NCBI GenBank assembly: GCA_018062885.1
Contig: JAGORJ010000006.1
Location: forward strand, 1 to 37,516
Length of the DNA stretch: 37,516 bases
Source of the DNA: Patescibacteria group bacterium
Lineage (GTDB): Bacteria; Patescibacteriota; Patescibacteriia; UBA1558; GWA2-36-10
Direction: 5' to 3'
The notes under the pieces were generated by a model that did no database searches, had not been told where the DNA came from, and was given only the letters and a program-made list of their open reading frames with translations. Below, piece after piece: positions 7,902 to 15,812 of this stretch. A program made the translations under genes and the position numbers. Position 1 is the stretch's first letter, and every line of letters starts with the position of its first letter.

Positions 7902-7926
7902 ATAAAGTCTAAATTAATGCCTGACT

Positions 7927-7955
7927 AGAATAGCATTATTTTCCAAACAAGTCAA
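7927..7955 (-). promoter_or_regulatory. Promoter of rpmE
   Basis: On the minus strand TTGACT (7955-7950), 17 bases, TATTCT (7932-7927), with TGC directly before the -10 (extended -10). Confidence 0.7.
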
Positions 7956-8058
7956 GACAAATTAGAGCTCAATAAAGCCTTGCTTTTTTTGAATTTTTGT
8001 GTTAAAGTATGGCTACTCTAATTAATTATTTTAAAAAACAAGCATTTTATAGAGTCTT

Positions 8059-8152
8059 TTAGCTACCTTGTCTGGGCTTCGCCTGGATCGGCTAATTAGA
8101 TAAAATGTGGGTTAAAGTCCGTATTATAGGGCTTTTTAGAAAGGAAAAACAT
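8059..8152 (+). promoter_or_regulatory. Structured leader of rpsB, candidate autoregulatory element
   Basis: Two stem-loops precede rpsB. In the first, TTAGC (8059-8063) pairs with GCTAA (8091-8095), enclosing TCTGGGC (8071-8077) paired with GCCTGGA (8081-8087). In the second, AAAGTCC (8114-8120) pairs with GGGCTTT (8129-8135), followed by TT and the SD AAGGA (8141-8145). The second looks like an attenuator or SD-proximal switch. Ribosomal-protein leaders often bind their own product; binding by S2 is inference. Confidence 0.6.
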
Positions 8153-8842
8153 ATGAAAGAATTAACTTTGCCTTCTTTAGAAGAGCTTTTGAAGAAAGGC
8201 GTCCATTTTGGTCATAAGACCAACAAAAGACATCCAAAAATGTCTCCTTTTATTTTTACCAAAAGAAATGGCATTCATGTCATTGATTTGGAACAAACCG
8301 TCACTCAATTGCGTAAAGCTTTGGCTTTTGTGGCTAAGATTGCTGAAAAAAATGGCAATATTTTGTTTATCGGCTCCAAAAAACAAGCTAAGTCAATTGT
8401 GAAAAATGCTGCTGATGACGCGACTATGCCTTATATTATTGGTCGTTGGCTGGGTGGTACTTTTACTAATTTTAACAATATTGTCCGTTTGACTCAAAAA
8501 ATGGAGAAGTTAGAAAAAGACAAAGAAGACGGTACTTGGGATTTGTATACCAAAAAAGAACAAGTTACTTTTTCTAAGCAATTGGCCAAACTCGAAGACA
8601 CTGTTGGTGGTATTCGCAAGATGAAACAATTGCCAAGCGCAGTTTTTGTGGTAGATATCAAAAAAGAAAAAACCGCTGTAGAAGAGGCTAACAAAATGAA
8701 AGTACCTGTCATTGCTATCACTGATACCAATGTCAATCCAGATTTAGTCCAATATGCTATTCCTGCCAATGACGATGCGGTGAAGTCTATTGAGGTGATT
8801 ACCAATTTGATAGCAGAAACTATCAAGGCTAATCGCGCTTAA
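8153..8842 (+). CDS. rpsB: 30S ribosomal protein S2
   Basis: A uS2 of 229 residues from the ATG at 8153, which has the SD AAGGA seven bases upstream; an in-frame ATG at 8105 lies inside the structured leader and is rejected. Motifs: LLKKGVHFGHKTNKRHPKM, GNILFIGSKKQAK, RWLGGTFTNF, GGIRKMKQLPSAVFVVD, and VPVIAITDTNVNPDLVQYAI. It is followed after 38 bases by tsf, the usual rpsB-tsf operon order. Confidence 0.97.
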   Translation: MKELTLPSLEELLKKGVHFGHKTNKRHPKMSPFIFTKRNGIHVIDLEQTVTQLRKALAFVAKIAEKNGNILFIGSKKQAKSIVKNAADDATMPYIIGRWLGGTFTNFNNIVRLTQKMEKLEKDKEDGTWDLYTKKEQVTFSKQLAKLEDTVGGIRKMKQLPSAVFVVDIKKEKTAVEEANKMKVPVIAITDTNVNPDLVQYAIPANDDAVKSIEVITNLIAETIKANRA

Positions 8843-8880
8843 ATACATAAAATTAGAAAATAAAATTAAACTTTAAAATT

Positions 8881-9654
8881 ATGTCTTTAGAATTAATCAA
8901 AAAAATTAGACAAATTACTGGTGCTGGCATGGTTGATGTCAAAAAAGCTTTGGATGAATCTGCTGGTAACGAAGAACAAGCGATAGATATCTTACGCAAA
9001 GCTGGTTCAAAAATCGCTGCTAAAAAAGCCGACAGAGTTGCTAGTGAAGGCGTATTTGCCTTAGCAAAAAATGACTCAAGTATTGCTGTCGTGAGTGTCA
9101 ATTGTGAAACAGACTTTGTGGCTCGCAATGAAGATTTTGTAGCGACTGTCAATGCTTTTGCTGCTAAACTGCTAGAATTAGGTGAAACTGAATTTGAGGC
9201 TTGGGCTCAGAACGAGATTACTAATAATTTGATTGTCAAAATTGGTGAGAACTTAGTTTTGGGTAGCTTTGCTATTTTGAGTGGTGAAAATATCGGTAGC
9301 TATTTACATTCCAACAAAAAAGTAGTCGGCATCGCTTGCTTGAAGGGTGGAGATAAAACTTTAGCTGATGATATCGCTATGCATATTGCCGCCTCTGCTC
9401 CAAAGTATTTGAAACCCGAAGAAGTAGAAGCAGAAGTTTTAAATCATGAAAAAGAAATCTACGCCGAACAGCTAAAAGCTGAAGGTAAGCCAGAGGCCAT
9501 GTTAGAAAAAATCATGGTCGGTAAAGTAGAGAAGTTTTATACTGAAGTTTGTTTAGTCAAGCAAATGTTTATCAAAGATGATAAAAAATCTATTGAGAAG
9601 TTGTTGGCTGAAAATAATGCTAGTTTAGAAAAATTTGCTTACTATAGTTTATAA
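8881..9654 (+). CDS. tsf: Translation elongation factor Ts
   Basis: The nucleotide exchange factor for EF-Tu. It has 257 residues with the N-terminal UBA-like domain LIKKIRQITGAGMVDVKKAL, then SEGVFAL and VNCETDFVARNEDF, the EF-Tu contact signature. The core and C-terminal part (VGKVEKFYTEVCLVKQ) match the family. There is no SD before the ATG; translation probably follows from rpsB on the same mRNA. A strong terminator follows. Confidence 0.96.
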   Translation: MSLELIKKIRQITGAGMVDVKKALDESAGNEEQAIDILRKAGSKIAAKKADRVASEGVFALAKNDSSIAVVSVNCETDFVARNEDFVATVNAFAAKLLELGETEFEAWAQNEITNNLIVKIGENLVLGSFAILSGENIGSYLHSNKKVVGIACLKGGDKTLADDIAMHIAASAPKYLKPEEVEAEVLNHEKEIYAEQLKAEGKPEAMLEKIMVGKVEKFYTEVCLVKQMFIKDDKKSIEKLLAENNASLEKFAYYSL

Positions 9655-9663
9655 AAATTTTTT

Positions 9664-9694
9664 AAAACACCCCGGCATCCGCCAGGGTGTTTTT
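9664..9694 (+). terminator. Intrinsic terminator of the rpsB-tsf operon
   Basis: AAAACACCC (9664-9672) pairs with GGGTGTTTT (9685-9693), with an inner GGC/GCC pairing around ATCC, then T residues. Confidence 0.85.
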
Positions 9695-9719
9695 ATGTCT
9701 TGATATTTTTTATTTTTCC

Positions 9720-9728
9720 TGTCATAAT
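9720..9728 (+). promoter_or_regulatory. Extended -10 promoter of ricT
   Basis: TGT CATAAT, 22 bases before the ATG at 9751. No clear -35 was found. Confidence 0.45.
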
Positions 9729-9750
9729 CATGTCACTTATTAGATAAAAC

Positions 9751-10590
9751 ATGCAAGTAGTTAAAGTTCAATTTCATATCGCTGACAAAGAGTATTTCTT
9801 TTTGCCTGAGTTTTCTCAAAACTTTTCTTATAAAGAAGAAGATTTTGCTGTCGGCAAAAAAGTCATAGTAGAGACAGAGTTAGGCACTGATATTGGTAGT
9901 ATTTTAGCAGTTTTGGATGCGAATGAGGCAGATATTCAGCAAGAACTCAAAAAAATGTTAAGGCCAGCTACAGCTGACGATGAAGTGGCTATGGTCAAGA
10001 AATCTGGAGCCTATAATGATTATTTGAAACAAATCAATGAAACTGCTAAGCAGTATGAGCTTAAAATCAAAATAGTAGATGTAGCTGAAAGTTTTGATAA
10101 TCAACGTCTAACTTTTTATTTTACGGCTGAAAGTAGAGTTGACTTTAGAGATCTAGTCAAAGACTTAGGTAAAATTTTTCACAAAAAAATTCGTTTGCAA
10201 CAAATTGGAGTTCGAGATCAAGCCAAAATTGAAGGGGATTATGGATCTTGTGGTTTGCCTTTGTGTTGCAAAAATTGGCTCAAAGTTTTAGGCAACGTGA
10301 ATGCTGAATATATCAAAGATCAAAATTTGATGCATCGTGGTAATGAAAGATTGTCTGGTGCTTGTGGGCGTTTGAAATGTTGCTTGAGATACGAAGAAGA
10401 GGCTTATAAATACGGTTTAGATAAATTGCCCAAAGTAGGTGACCCAATCAAAACTGGTGCAGGCCTTGGTAGGGTGATTAGCGTCAATCCTTTGCGCCAA
10501 ACAGTTCAGCTGGATATTGATGGTGCTCGAGTGGAGTATCCTTATTTACAAGGTAGAGTTTGTGAAAAAAATTGTGAAATAGCAAAATAG
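9751..10590 (+). CDS. ricT: PSP1-domain protein RicT (YaaT-like)
   Basis: A 279-residue PSP1 C-terminal-domain protein. The Cys pattern CGLPLCC (C167, C172, C173) and CGRLKCC (C205, C210, C211) is the RicT/YaaT signature; in Bacillus the Ric complex carries Fe-S clusters and promotes maturation of certain mRNAs by RNase Y. VRDQAKIEGDYGSC and DFRDLVKDLGKIFHKKIRL are typical. It is transcribed alone, from its own -10 to a strong terminator. RicA and RicF partners are not in the window, so its role here may be narrower. Confidence 0.9.
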   Translation: MQVVKVQFHIADKEYFFLPEFSQNFSYKEEDFAVGKKVIVETELGTDIGSILAVLDANEADIQQELKKMLRPATADDEVAMVKKSGAYNDYLKQINETAKQYELKIKIVDVAESFDNQRLTFYFTAESRVDFRDLVKDLGKIFHKKIRLQQIGVRDQAKIEGDYGSCGLPLCCKNWLKVLGNVNAEYIKDQNLMHRGNERLSGACGRLKCCLRYEEEAYKYGLDKLPKVGDPIKTGAGLGRVISVNPLRQTVQLDIDGARVEYPYLQGRVCEKNCEIAK

Positions 10591-10600
10591 AATAAATAAA

Positions 10601-10629
10601 AAAGCCCCAAGTAAAAGACTTGGGGCTTT
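10601..10629. terminator. Bidirectional terminator between ricT and a convergent gene
   Basis: A perfect 12-bp stem, AAAGCCCCAAGT (10601-10612) with its complement (10618-10629), loop AAAAG. T or A tracts lie on both sides. Confidence 0.9.
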
Positions 10630-10641
10630 TGTTAACTAAAT

Positions 10642-10890
10642 TTATTTTTTATTTATTAGATGTTGTATATAAATACCTGTCGCTAATAATATCAAAGCAG
10701 TAAAAGTGAAGGCTATGTAAATTAATAATTGTATAGATGAGCCGCCAAGATGACTTAATGGCCAAGGTTGATTTATAATCCATAAATATCTTTCAAAATC
10801 TCCATGTAGCCAATAGTAGAAAATAAAATTACCGCTAAAGAAAAATAGGGCTAGCAGAAAAAATAAGTTGGAGATTAGATATTTTTGCAT
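10642..10890 (-). CDS. Small two-helix membrane protein, unknown function
   Basis: An 82-residue protein with hydrophobic helices at about residues 5-27 and 53-76, joined by a loop with HGDFERYLWIINQPWPLSHLG, and ending in a positive tail (HLINKK). No family was recognised. It ends 13 bases from the shared terminator and starts about 100 bases from the divergent gap gene. There is no SD. Confidence 0.65.
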   Translation of the reverse strand: MQKYLISNLFFLLALFFFSGNFIFYYWLHGDFERYLWIINQPWPLSHLGGSSIQLLIYIAFTFTALILLATGIYIQHLINKK

Positions 10891-10956
10891 AAATTTATCT
10901 TAATTTAATCTATGGAAAATAGCAAATTTATCTTTTTGGTCAAAAATGGCTTTTTT

Positions 10957-10965
10957 TGTTATAAT
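10957..10965 (+). promoter_or_regulatory. Extended -10 promoter of gap
   Basis: TGT TATAAT with a possible -35, TTGGTC (10936-10941), 18 bases upstream. The ATG is at 10993. Confidence 0.6.
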
Positions 10966-10992
10966 GACTAGGTAATTTTTAAATAAAAATTT

Positions 10993-11994
10993 ATGGCACA
11001 AAAAATCAAAGTAAGTATCAATGGCTTTGGTCGCATTGGTAGGGCAGCTTTTAAAATCATGCTCAAAAGTAATAAATATGAAGTTGTCGCCATAAATGAT
11101 TTGGCGCCAGTCGAAACTTTGGCCTATCTCTTACAATACGATACAGTGTATCGTAAATTTTCCGGCAAAGTCTCGGCAAGTGGTAATTATCTGGTAGTCA
11201 ATAACAAAAAATATTTAATCACCGCAATCCCAGAACCAAATAAACTGCCTTGGAAAAAATTAGCTGTTGATGTAGTTTTGGAATGTACCGGTAGATTTGT
11301 GAGTGGTGATTTAGCCGCTTTGCATCTCAAAGCAGGTGCTAAAAAAGTGATTATTTCTGCTCCAGCCAAAGGCTCGGAAACACCGACTTTTTTGATTGGT
11401 GTTAATAACAAAGATTATAAAAATCAAACAGTGATTTCCAATGCTTCTTGCACAACTAACTGCATTGCGCCTGTTGCTCATGTTTTATCCAAATCTTTTG
11501 GTATCCAAAAAGCGATGATGACCACTATTCACTCATATACTGCTGATCAGACTTTGGTTGACGGTCCGCATAAAGATTTGCGTCGTGGCCGAACAGCGGG
11601 GCAAAATATAATCCCGACTTCTACGGGCGCAGCTAGCGCTTTAGGGCAAGTGATTCCAGAGCTTAAAGGTTTGTTTGATGGACTAGCTATTCGCGTTCCA
11701 AGTCCGATCGTATCTTTGGCTGACTTTACTTTTTTATTAAAGAAAAATGTCACTGTCCAACAAGTGAATAACGCTTTGATTAAAGCTAGTAAAACTAAGG
11801 AATTAGTAAATATTTTGGGTGTGACCGATAAGCCGGTGGTTTCCTCAGACTTTATAGGTGATGCTAGATCGTCTATTGTAGATTTATCTTTGACTCAGGT
11901 GGTTGATGGTGATTTAGTCAAAGTCGTGGCTTGGTATGACAATGAATGGGGCTATGCGAATCGTTTGGTGGATATGGTCTCAAGTATCAAATAA
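10993..11994 (+). CDS. gap: Glyceraldehyde-3-phosphate dehydrogenase, type I
   Basis: This enzyme oxidises glyceraldehyde-3-phosphate to 1,3-bisphosphoglycerate with NAD(P). It has 333 residues with the Rossmann start INGFGRIGRAAF, the catalytic Cys153 in ASCTTNCIAPV, the His of TTIHSYTADQ, and NEWGYANRLVDMV at the end. It is separated from the pgk-eno-gpmI cluster 20 kb away but feeds the same pathway. It is followed after six bases by cysS, so the two may be co-transcribed. Confidence 0.97.
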   Translation: MAQKIKVSINGFGRIGRAAFKIMLKSNKYEVVAINDLAPVETLAYLLQYDTVYRKFSGKVSASGNYLVVNNKKYLITAIPEPNKLPWKKLAVDVVLECTGRFVSGDLAALHLKAGAKKVIISAPAKGSETPTFLIGVNNKDYKNQTVISNASCTTNCIAPVAHVLSKSFGIQKAMMTTIHSYTADQTLVDGPHKDLRRGRTAGQNIIPTSTGAASALGQVIPELKGLFDGLAIRVPSPIVSLADFTFLLKKNVTVQQVNNALIKASKTKELVNILGVTDKPVVSSDFIGDARSSIVDLSLTQVVDGDLVKVVAWYDNEWGYANRLVDMVSSIK

Positions 11995-12000
11995 TTTATT

Positions 12001-13383
12001 ATGCAAATTTACCTCAATAACAGTTTAGCAAAGACTAAAGAAGAGTTTCAACCAATAAAAAATAATCAAGTTGGCCTGTATACTTGCGGGCCAACTGTTT
12101 ACGATTATCCACACATTGGTAATTGGCGCTCTTATATCACTTGGGATATTTTGAAAAGATTTTTTCTTTCCCAAAATTTTCAAGTAAATCATGTGATGAA
12201 TGCTACCGATGTCGGACATTTGGTGTCTGATGATGATTTTGGTGAAGACAAATTAGCCAAAGCGGCTAAAAGAGAAGGAAAAAACGCTTGGGAGATTGCA
12301 GAGTTTTTTCTGCAAGTTTTTAAAGTTGGTTTGAAAGATTTAAATATTTTAGAGCCAAGTCATTTGGTCAGAGCGACAGACACGGTTGCTGAGCAGATTG
12401 AATTTGTCAAAATTTTGGAAGATAAAGGTTTTTTATACAAAACTTCCGATGGCCTGTATTTTGATACCGCTAAAATTATTGACTACGGCAAAATTGCTAA
12501 TATTCAAAATATAGATTTACAAGAAGGTGCTAGAGTAGAAAAAAACCTTGAGAAAAAAAATATCACGGATTTTGCGGTGTGGAAATTTTCACCCGCAGAT
12601 CAAAAGCGAGATATGGAGTGGGAATCTCCTTGGGGCAAAGGTTTTCCGGGTTGGCATCTGGAGTGTTCAGTCATGAGCCGCATGTATTTGGGAGATACTT
12701 TTGATATCCACACTGGTGGTATTGATCACTTGGCTATTCATCACCCCAATGAAATGGCACAAAGTGAAGCTGTGACTGGCAAGTTGCAGGCCAGATTTTG
12801 GCTACACAATGAATTTTTGAAGTTTGAGGGTGGTAAGATGTCAAAATCAGCTGGTACTTTTGTTACTTTAGAAAATCTAAAAGAAAAAAATATCTCAGCA
12901 TTGGCTTATCGCTATTTTGTTTTGTTGACGCATTATCGCAAAAGTTTGAATTTTTCTTGGGAAGCTTTGGAGGCGGCCCAAAATGCTTTAGTAAATTTAG
13001 TCAAAACTATCGCTAGTTTCAAAGATGGTGGTAAGGCTGACCAAGTAAGCTTAGATAAATTTTATTCTGCCTTAGCAGATGACCTAAATACTCCGCAAGC
13101 CGTAGCGGTTTTGCAGGAAGTTTTGGCAAGTGATTTAACAGATCAAGATAAACTAGCAACTATTTATCAGATGGATGAAGTTTTGGGACTGGACTTAAAA
13201 AATCTCAAAAACCAAATTTTGAATTTATCAGCAGAAGTTAATGATTTATTAAGCCAGCGTGAGCAAGCAAGAAACAACAAAGATTGGGCATTATCTGATG
13301 CTTTGCGCGTGCGTTTACAGAGTTTGGGTGTAGAAGTAGAGGATACAGCTAGTGGTCAAAAAGCGATGAGGTTGAAAATTTAG
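12001..13383 (+). CDS. cysS: Cysteine-tRNA ligase
   Basis: Class I synthetase of 460 residues. It has [14 protein letters not shown] with the HIGH-type motif HIGN (38-41), zinc ligands Cys29, Cys222, His247 and Glu251 placed as in E. coli CysS, and GGKMSKSAG with KMSKS at 279-283. The C-terminal DALR-like helical part ends at KAMRLKI. The length is typical. It starts six bases after gap and is followed after three bases by the broken Nudix gene. Confidence 0.97.
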   Translation: MQIYLNNSLAKTKEEFQPIKNNQVGLYTCGPTVYDYPHIGNWRSYITWDILKRFFLSQNFQVNHVMNATDVGHLVSDDDFGEDKLAKAAKREGKNAWEIAEFFLQVFKVGLKDLNILEPSHLVRATDTVAEQIEFVKILEDKGFLYKTSDGLYFDTAKIIDYGKIANIQNIDLQEGARVEKNLEKKNITDFAVWKFSPADQKRDMEWESPWGKGFPGWHLECSVMSRMYLGDTFDIHTGGIDHLAIHHPNEMAQSEAVTGKLQARFWLHNEFLKFEGGKMSKSAGTFVTLENLKEKNISALAYRYFVLLTHYRKSLNFSWEALEAAQNALVNLVKTIASFKDGGKADQVSLDKFYSALADDLNTPQAVAVLQEVLASDLTDQDKLATIYQMDEVLGLDLKNLKNQILNLSAEVNDLLSQREQARNNKDWALSDALRVRLQSLGVEVEDTASGQKAMRLKI

Positions 13384-13386
13384 TTT

Positions 13387-13863
13387 ATGTTTGATATTCA
13401 AATAAAAATTGGTGCTTTAGTAGAAAATGACGGTCAGCTTTTTTTGATTTCAGAAATTGGACAAAACAACAAATATTTATTGAACATTGTCAGGGGTACT
13501 TTCGATCCAAAATTGGATAAAAGTTTATCAGCTACCGCAGTCAGAGAGTGTCAAGAAGAAATAAATGTTAAAGTTAAAGTAGAAAAATTACTCAATTTTA
13601 TTTATTTTAGGGAAAATAAATAAATTCGTTTACAGTTCAATTTTTTGTGTAAAGTCGTAGGCAAGAATAAGCCAAAAATTAGCTCTCCAGCTAAACAAAA
13701 AATTTATCAAGAAAATATCAATGATTGTAAGTTATTTAGTAAAGTAGAATTAAAAAAGTTAAAACAAAAAGATTTTATTGATAAAAGAGCACATGTTGCA
13801 GTTACTGATTATTTGGCTGGCAAATCTTTGCCGCTTTCTGTTTTGAGAGAAATAATTTTATAA
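13387..13863 (+). pseudogene. Nudix-family gene interrupted by one in-frame TAA
   Basis: The first part reads to a TAA at 13621-13623. The second part continues in the same frame (IRLQFNFLCKVVGKNKPKIS) to a TAA at 13861-13863. Read as one, it is about 158 residues, a normal Nudix length. The Nudix-box region is GTFDPKLDKSLSATAVREC then QEEINV: the REx2EE core is there, but the spacing is two residues long and the first Glu is Lys, so it was already degenerate. A TTG at 13645 could start the second half, but a stand-alone C-terminal half makes little sense. A single base change (for example CAA or AAA to TAA) explains the break. Confidence 0.75.
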
Positions 13864-13869
13864 TTATTT

Positions 13870-14286
13870 ATGAAAAAACTTCATCTAGGTGTTTACGGCA
13901 TTGTTGTAGTAGAGAATAAGATTTTGTTGATTAAGAAGGCCAGAGGACCGTATATTGGCTTATTTGATTTACCTGGCGGCAGCATAGAACATGGTGAAGA
14001 GATAGGCGAGGCTTTGAAAAGAGAATTAAAAGAAGAGGTAAATATTAGCGCCTTAGATTTCTCTTGGTTTGCAAATTATACCCATCAAGTTTCTTTTACT
14101 GATGCTGGTCAAGAAATTGACATGCATCACGTGGCCTTGATTTATAAAGTTGATAGATTTGATATTAATGATTTAAGACAAGATATTAATTTTGAAGATG
14201 TGGCTGGTGCTGAATTTTTTGATATAAATAACATTGACGAAAATTTATTATCTCCATTTGCCAAGAGAGTTGTTAGGGAATTGTAA
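13870..14286 (+). CDS. Nudix hydrolase
   Basis: A 138-residue Nudix protein with an intact box, GGSIEHGEEIGEALKRELKEE (G, then E, then REx2EE in correct spacing). Nudix enzymes cleave nucleoside diphosphates linked to another group; the substrate cannot be told from sequence. The start MKKLHLGVYGIVVVENKILLIKK is a typical first strand. It lies seven bases after the broken Nudix gene, so this is a tandem pair of which only the second is intact. It is followed directly by a membrane-anchored gene. Confidence 0.9.
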   Translation: MKKLHLGVYGIVVVENKILLIKKARGPYIGLFDLPGGSIEHGEEIGEALKRELKEEVNISALDFSWFANYTHQVSFTDAGQEIDMHHVALIYKVDRFDINDLRQDINFEDVAGAEFFDINNIDENLLSPFAKRVVREL

Positions 14287-14301
14287 GTGCGGCTAAGAAA
14301 A

Positions 14302-15735
14302 ATGTTTAAAAAGAATAAAATTTTAATTATTAGCATAACAGTCATTATTATTTTGATTGCTTTTTTGCTTTATCAAAAAATGGAAGAAGATAAGTTTTTT
14401 AATACTTATCATAATCAAACTTATAATTATTCTTTTAAATACCCTAAATATTTAGAACAAAGTGTCCATTGTTCTGGTGATGATCCAGTTTTTATTGCTG
14501 AAAATCCACAGGATTTTAACTCAGACGCTGTTTCAGTTGTTACTTCTCTAGCTAATTTTAATAATTTAGATGAGTGGTTACAAAAAGAAAATGAGTATTG
14601 GCAAAATTATAATAAAAAACGCATTGTAGAAACAGAAATAGAGATAGATAATAATAAAGCTTTTGTGACTTATTTGGAGACAAGTATTACGATGCCAAAT
14701 TTAGATAATCAAAATCAAGTTGGTATTGAAAAAGGTGAGAGTAGAAAAACAGTTTTTGTTAAAAATAATGTTTTATTTGAGATTAATACTCGTTTTATTG
14801 CTAATCAAAGCGAACAGCAAAAAATTTGGGATAGCTTTAAGATAGCTGATTTTAAGCAAATAAACACAGCGCAAAATAGCGCAGGCATTTATGTTAATCA
14901 GTATTATAATTATTTCATCAATTATGGAGATAATTTGAGAGTGAGTGAGTTTTGTTTTGGCTATCCAAATAATGTGAGTTTGTCTACCGTTGATGCAGAT
15001 CTTCCTTTTCATCTTGTGAATATTGCAGTTTTAGAAAATACTAGTTTTAAAACTATTAAACAATGGCAAGAAGCAGAAAATGCTAAAAATTCTGTATCTT
15101 TGCAAAAGTTTGAAAAAAATATTTTGATTGATGATTATCCAGCACAAGTTTTTTATGTGGCGGGTAAGAGTTCTTTATATGAAGATGAGCCATATAATAA
15201 AAAGACTGTTTTTATAAAAGATAATAATTTATTTATTATTTCTACTTATTTTGGAGACGAAAAAGATCATCAAGTAGTTTGGGATAATTTTAAATTTATT
15301 GAAAATAACTTGAGTCAAATAGAAGATTGGAATTTATATCAAGAAATTACGGATAAAAGTTTAAAAGCTAATCTTTTTGGTAATCCTGATGAATGTGTGC
15401 AAGTAGAGAATTTTAATCAAGAATTTGCTGATTTTAAAAAACAAGCCAATCGCGGAAATATCAAACAATTTTTATATGATGGAGTTTTAGAGCTTGTTAT
15501 CACTCCTAATTATAATAATTGGACTAATGATCAATTTTTAGCCTTGAGTGCAGATAATGGGGCGATTTGTAGTGTTGGTCATTTTAGCCCTGTGCGTGCT
15601 TATGAAGATAAGCTGTTGTGGAATTTGCCCTGTAGCTCTGGTGCGATGCCAGAAAAAGATGATCCAACCTATACAGATTTTATAAAATGCACAGAAGCAG
15701 AACAGACGGTGCTTGAGTATTTCTCAAAAAAATAA
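14302..15735 (+). CDS. Membrane-anchored protein with two tandem copies of a PsbP-like domain
   Basis: The ATG at 14302 is preferred to the GTG at 14287 (477 residues). It has an N-terminal helix at about residues 7-25, then two related domains of about 145 residues. Copy 1 (about 32-180) has YNYSFKYP at its start and RKTVFVKNNVLFEINTRF with QQKIWDSFKI at its end. Copy 2 (about 190-330) has YNYFINYG and KKTVFIKDNNLFIISTYF with HQVVWDNFKFI. The YxFxYP start recalls PsbP-like surface domains. A third, unrelated part holds four Cys (about residues 365-470), possibly disulfide-bonded outside the cell. The function is unknown. Confidence 0.75.
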   Translation: MFKKNKILIISITVIIILIAFLLYQKMEEDKFFNTYHNQTYNYSFKYPKYLEQSVHCSGDDPVFIAENPQDFNSDAVSVVTSLANFNNLDEWLQKENEYWQNYNKKRIVETEIEIDNNKAFVTYLETSITMPNLDNQNQVGIEKGESRKTVFVKNNVLFEINTRFIANQSEQQKIWDSFKIADFKQINTAQNSAGIYVNQYYNYFINYGDNLRVSEFCFGYPNNVSLSTVDADLPFHLVNIAVLENTSFKTIKQWQEAENAKNSVSLQKFEKNILIDDYPAQVFYVAGKSSLYEDEPYNKKTVFIKDNNLFIISTYFGDEKDHQVVWDNFKFIENNLSQIEDWNLYQEITDKSLKANLFGNPDECVQVENFNQEFADFKKQANRGNIKQFLYDGVLELVITPNYNNWTNDQFLALSADNGAICSVGHFSPVRAYEDKLLWNLPCSSGAMPEKDDPTYTDFIKCTEAEQTVLEYFSKK

Positions 15736-15738
15736 TAT

Positions 15739-15767
15739 TTGACAAAAAGTCTTGATTTTACTATGAT
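15739..15767 (+). promoter_or_regulatory. Near-consensus promoter of the 7TM/lipid operon
   Basis: TTGACA (15739-15744), exactly 17 bases, TATGAT (15762-15767). This is among the best sigma70-type matches in the window. It gives a leader of about 40 nt. Confidence 0.75.
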
Positions 15768-15783
15768 AATGCTGACGGCTGTC

Positions 15784-15801
15784 AATTTAGACGGCTAAAT
15801 T
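15784..15801 (+). promoter_or_regulatory. Inverted repeat in the operon leader, candidate operator or RNA hairpin
   Basis: AATTTAG (15784-15790), ACGG, CTAAATT (15795-15801): a perfect 7-bp inverted repeat just after the predicted start site. It overlaps a direct repeat of GACGGCT (15774-15780 and 15790-15796). No T tract follows, so it is not a terminator. Confidence 0.45.
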
Positions 15802-15812
15802 AGACTCAAATT

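Noticed and set aside
8105-8152. Upstream in-frame ATG as the start of rpsB
   Set aside because: It lies in the structured leader and lacks an SD. The ATG at 8153 has AAGGA at the right distance and gives the normal S2 N-terminus.
8494-8826. 110-residue antisense frame inside rpsB
   Set aside because: A shadow of the conserved S2 sequence, with no start signals.
13645-13863. Independent gene from the TTG at 13645
   Set aside because: It continues the frame of the upstream Nudix half with a single TAA between, so it is better read as the second half of a broken gene.
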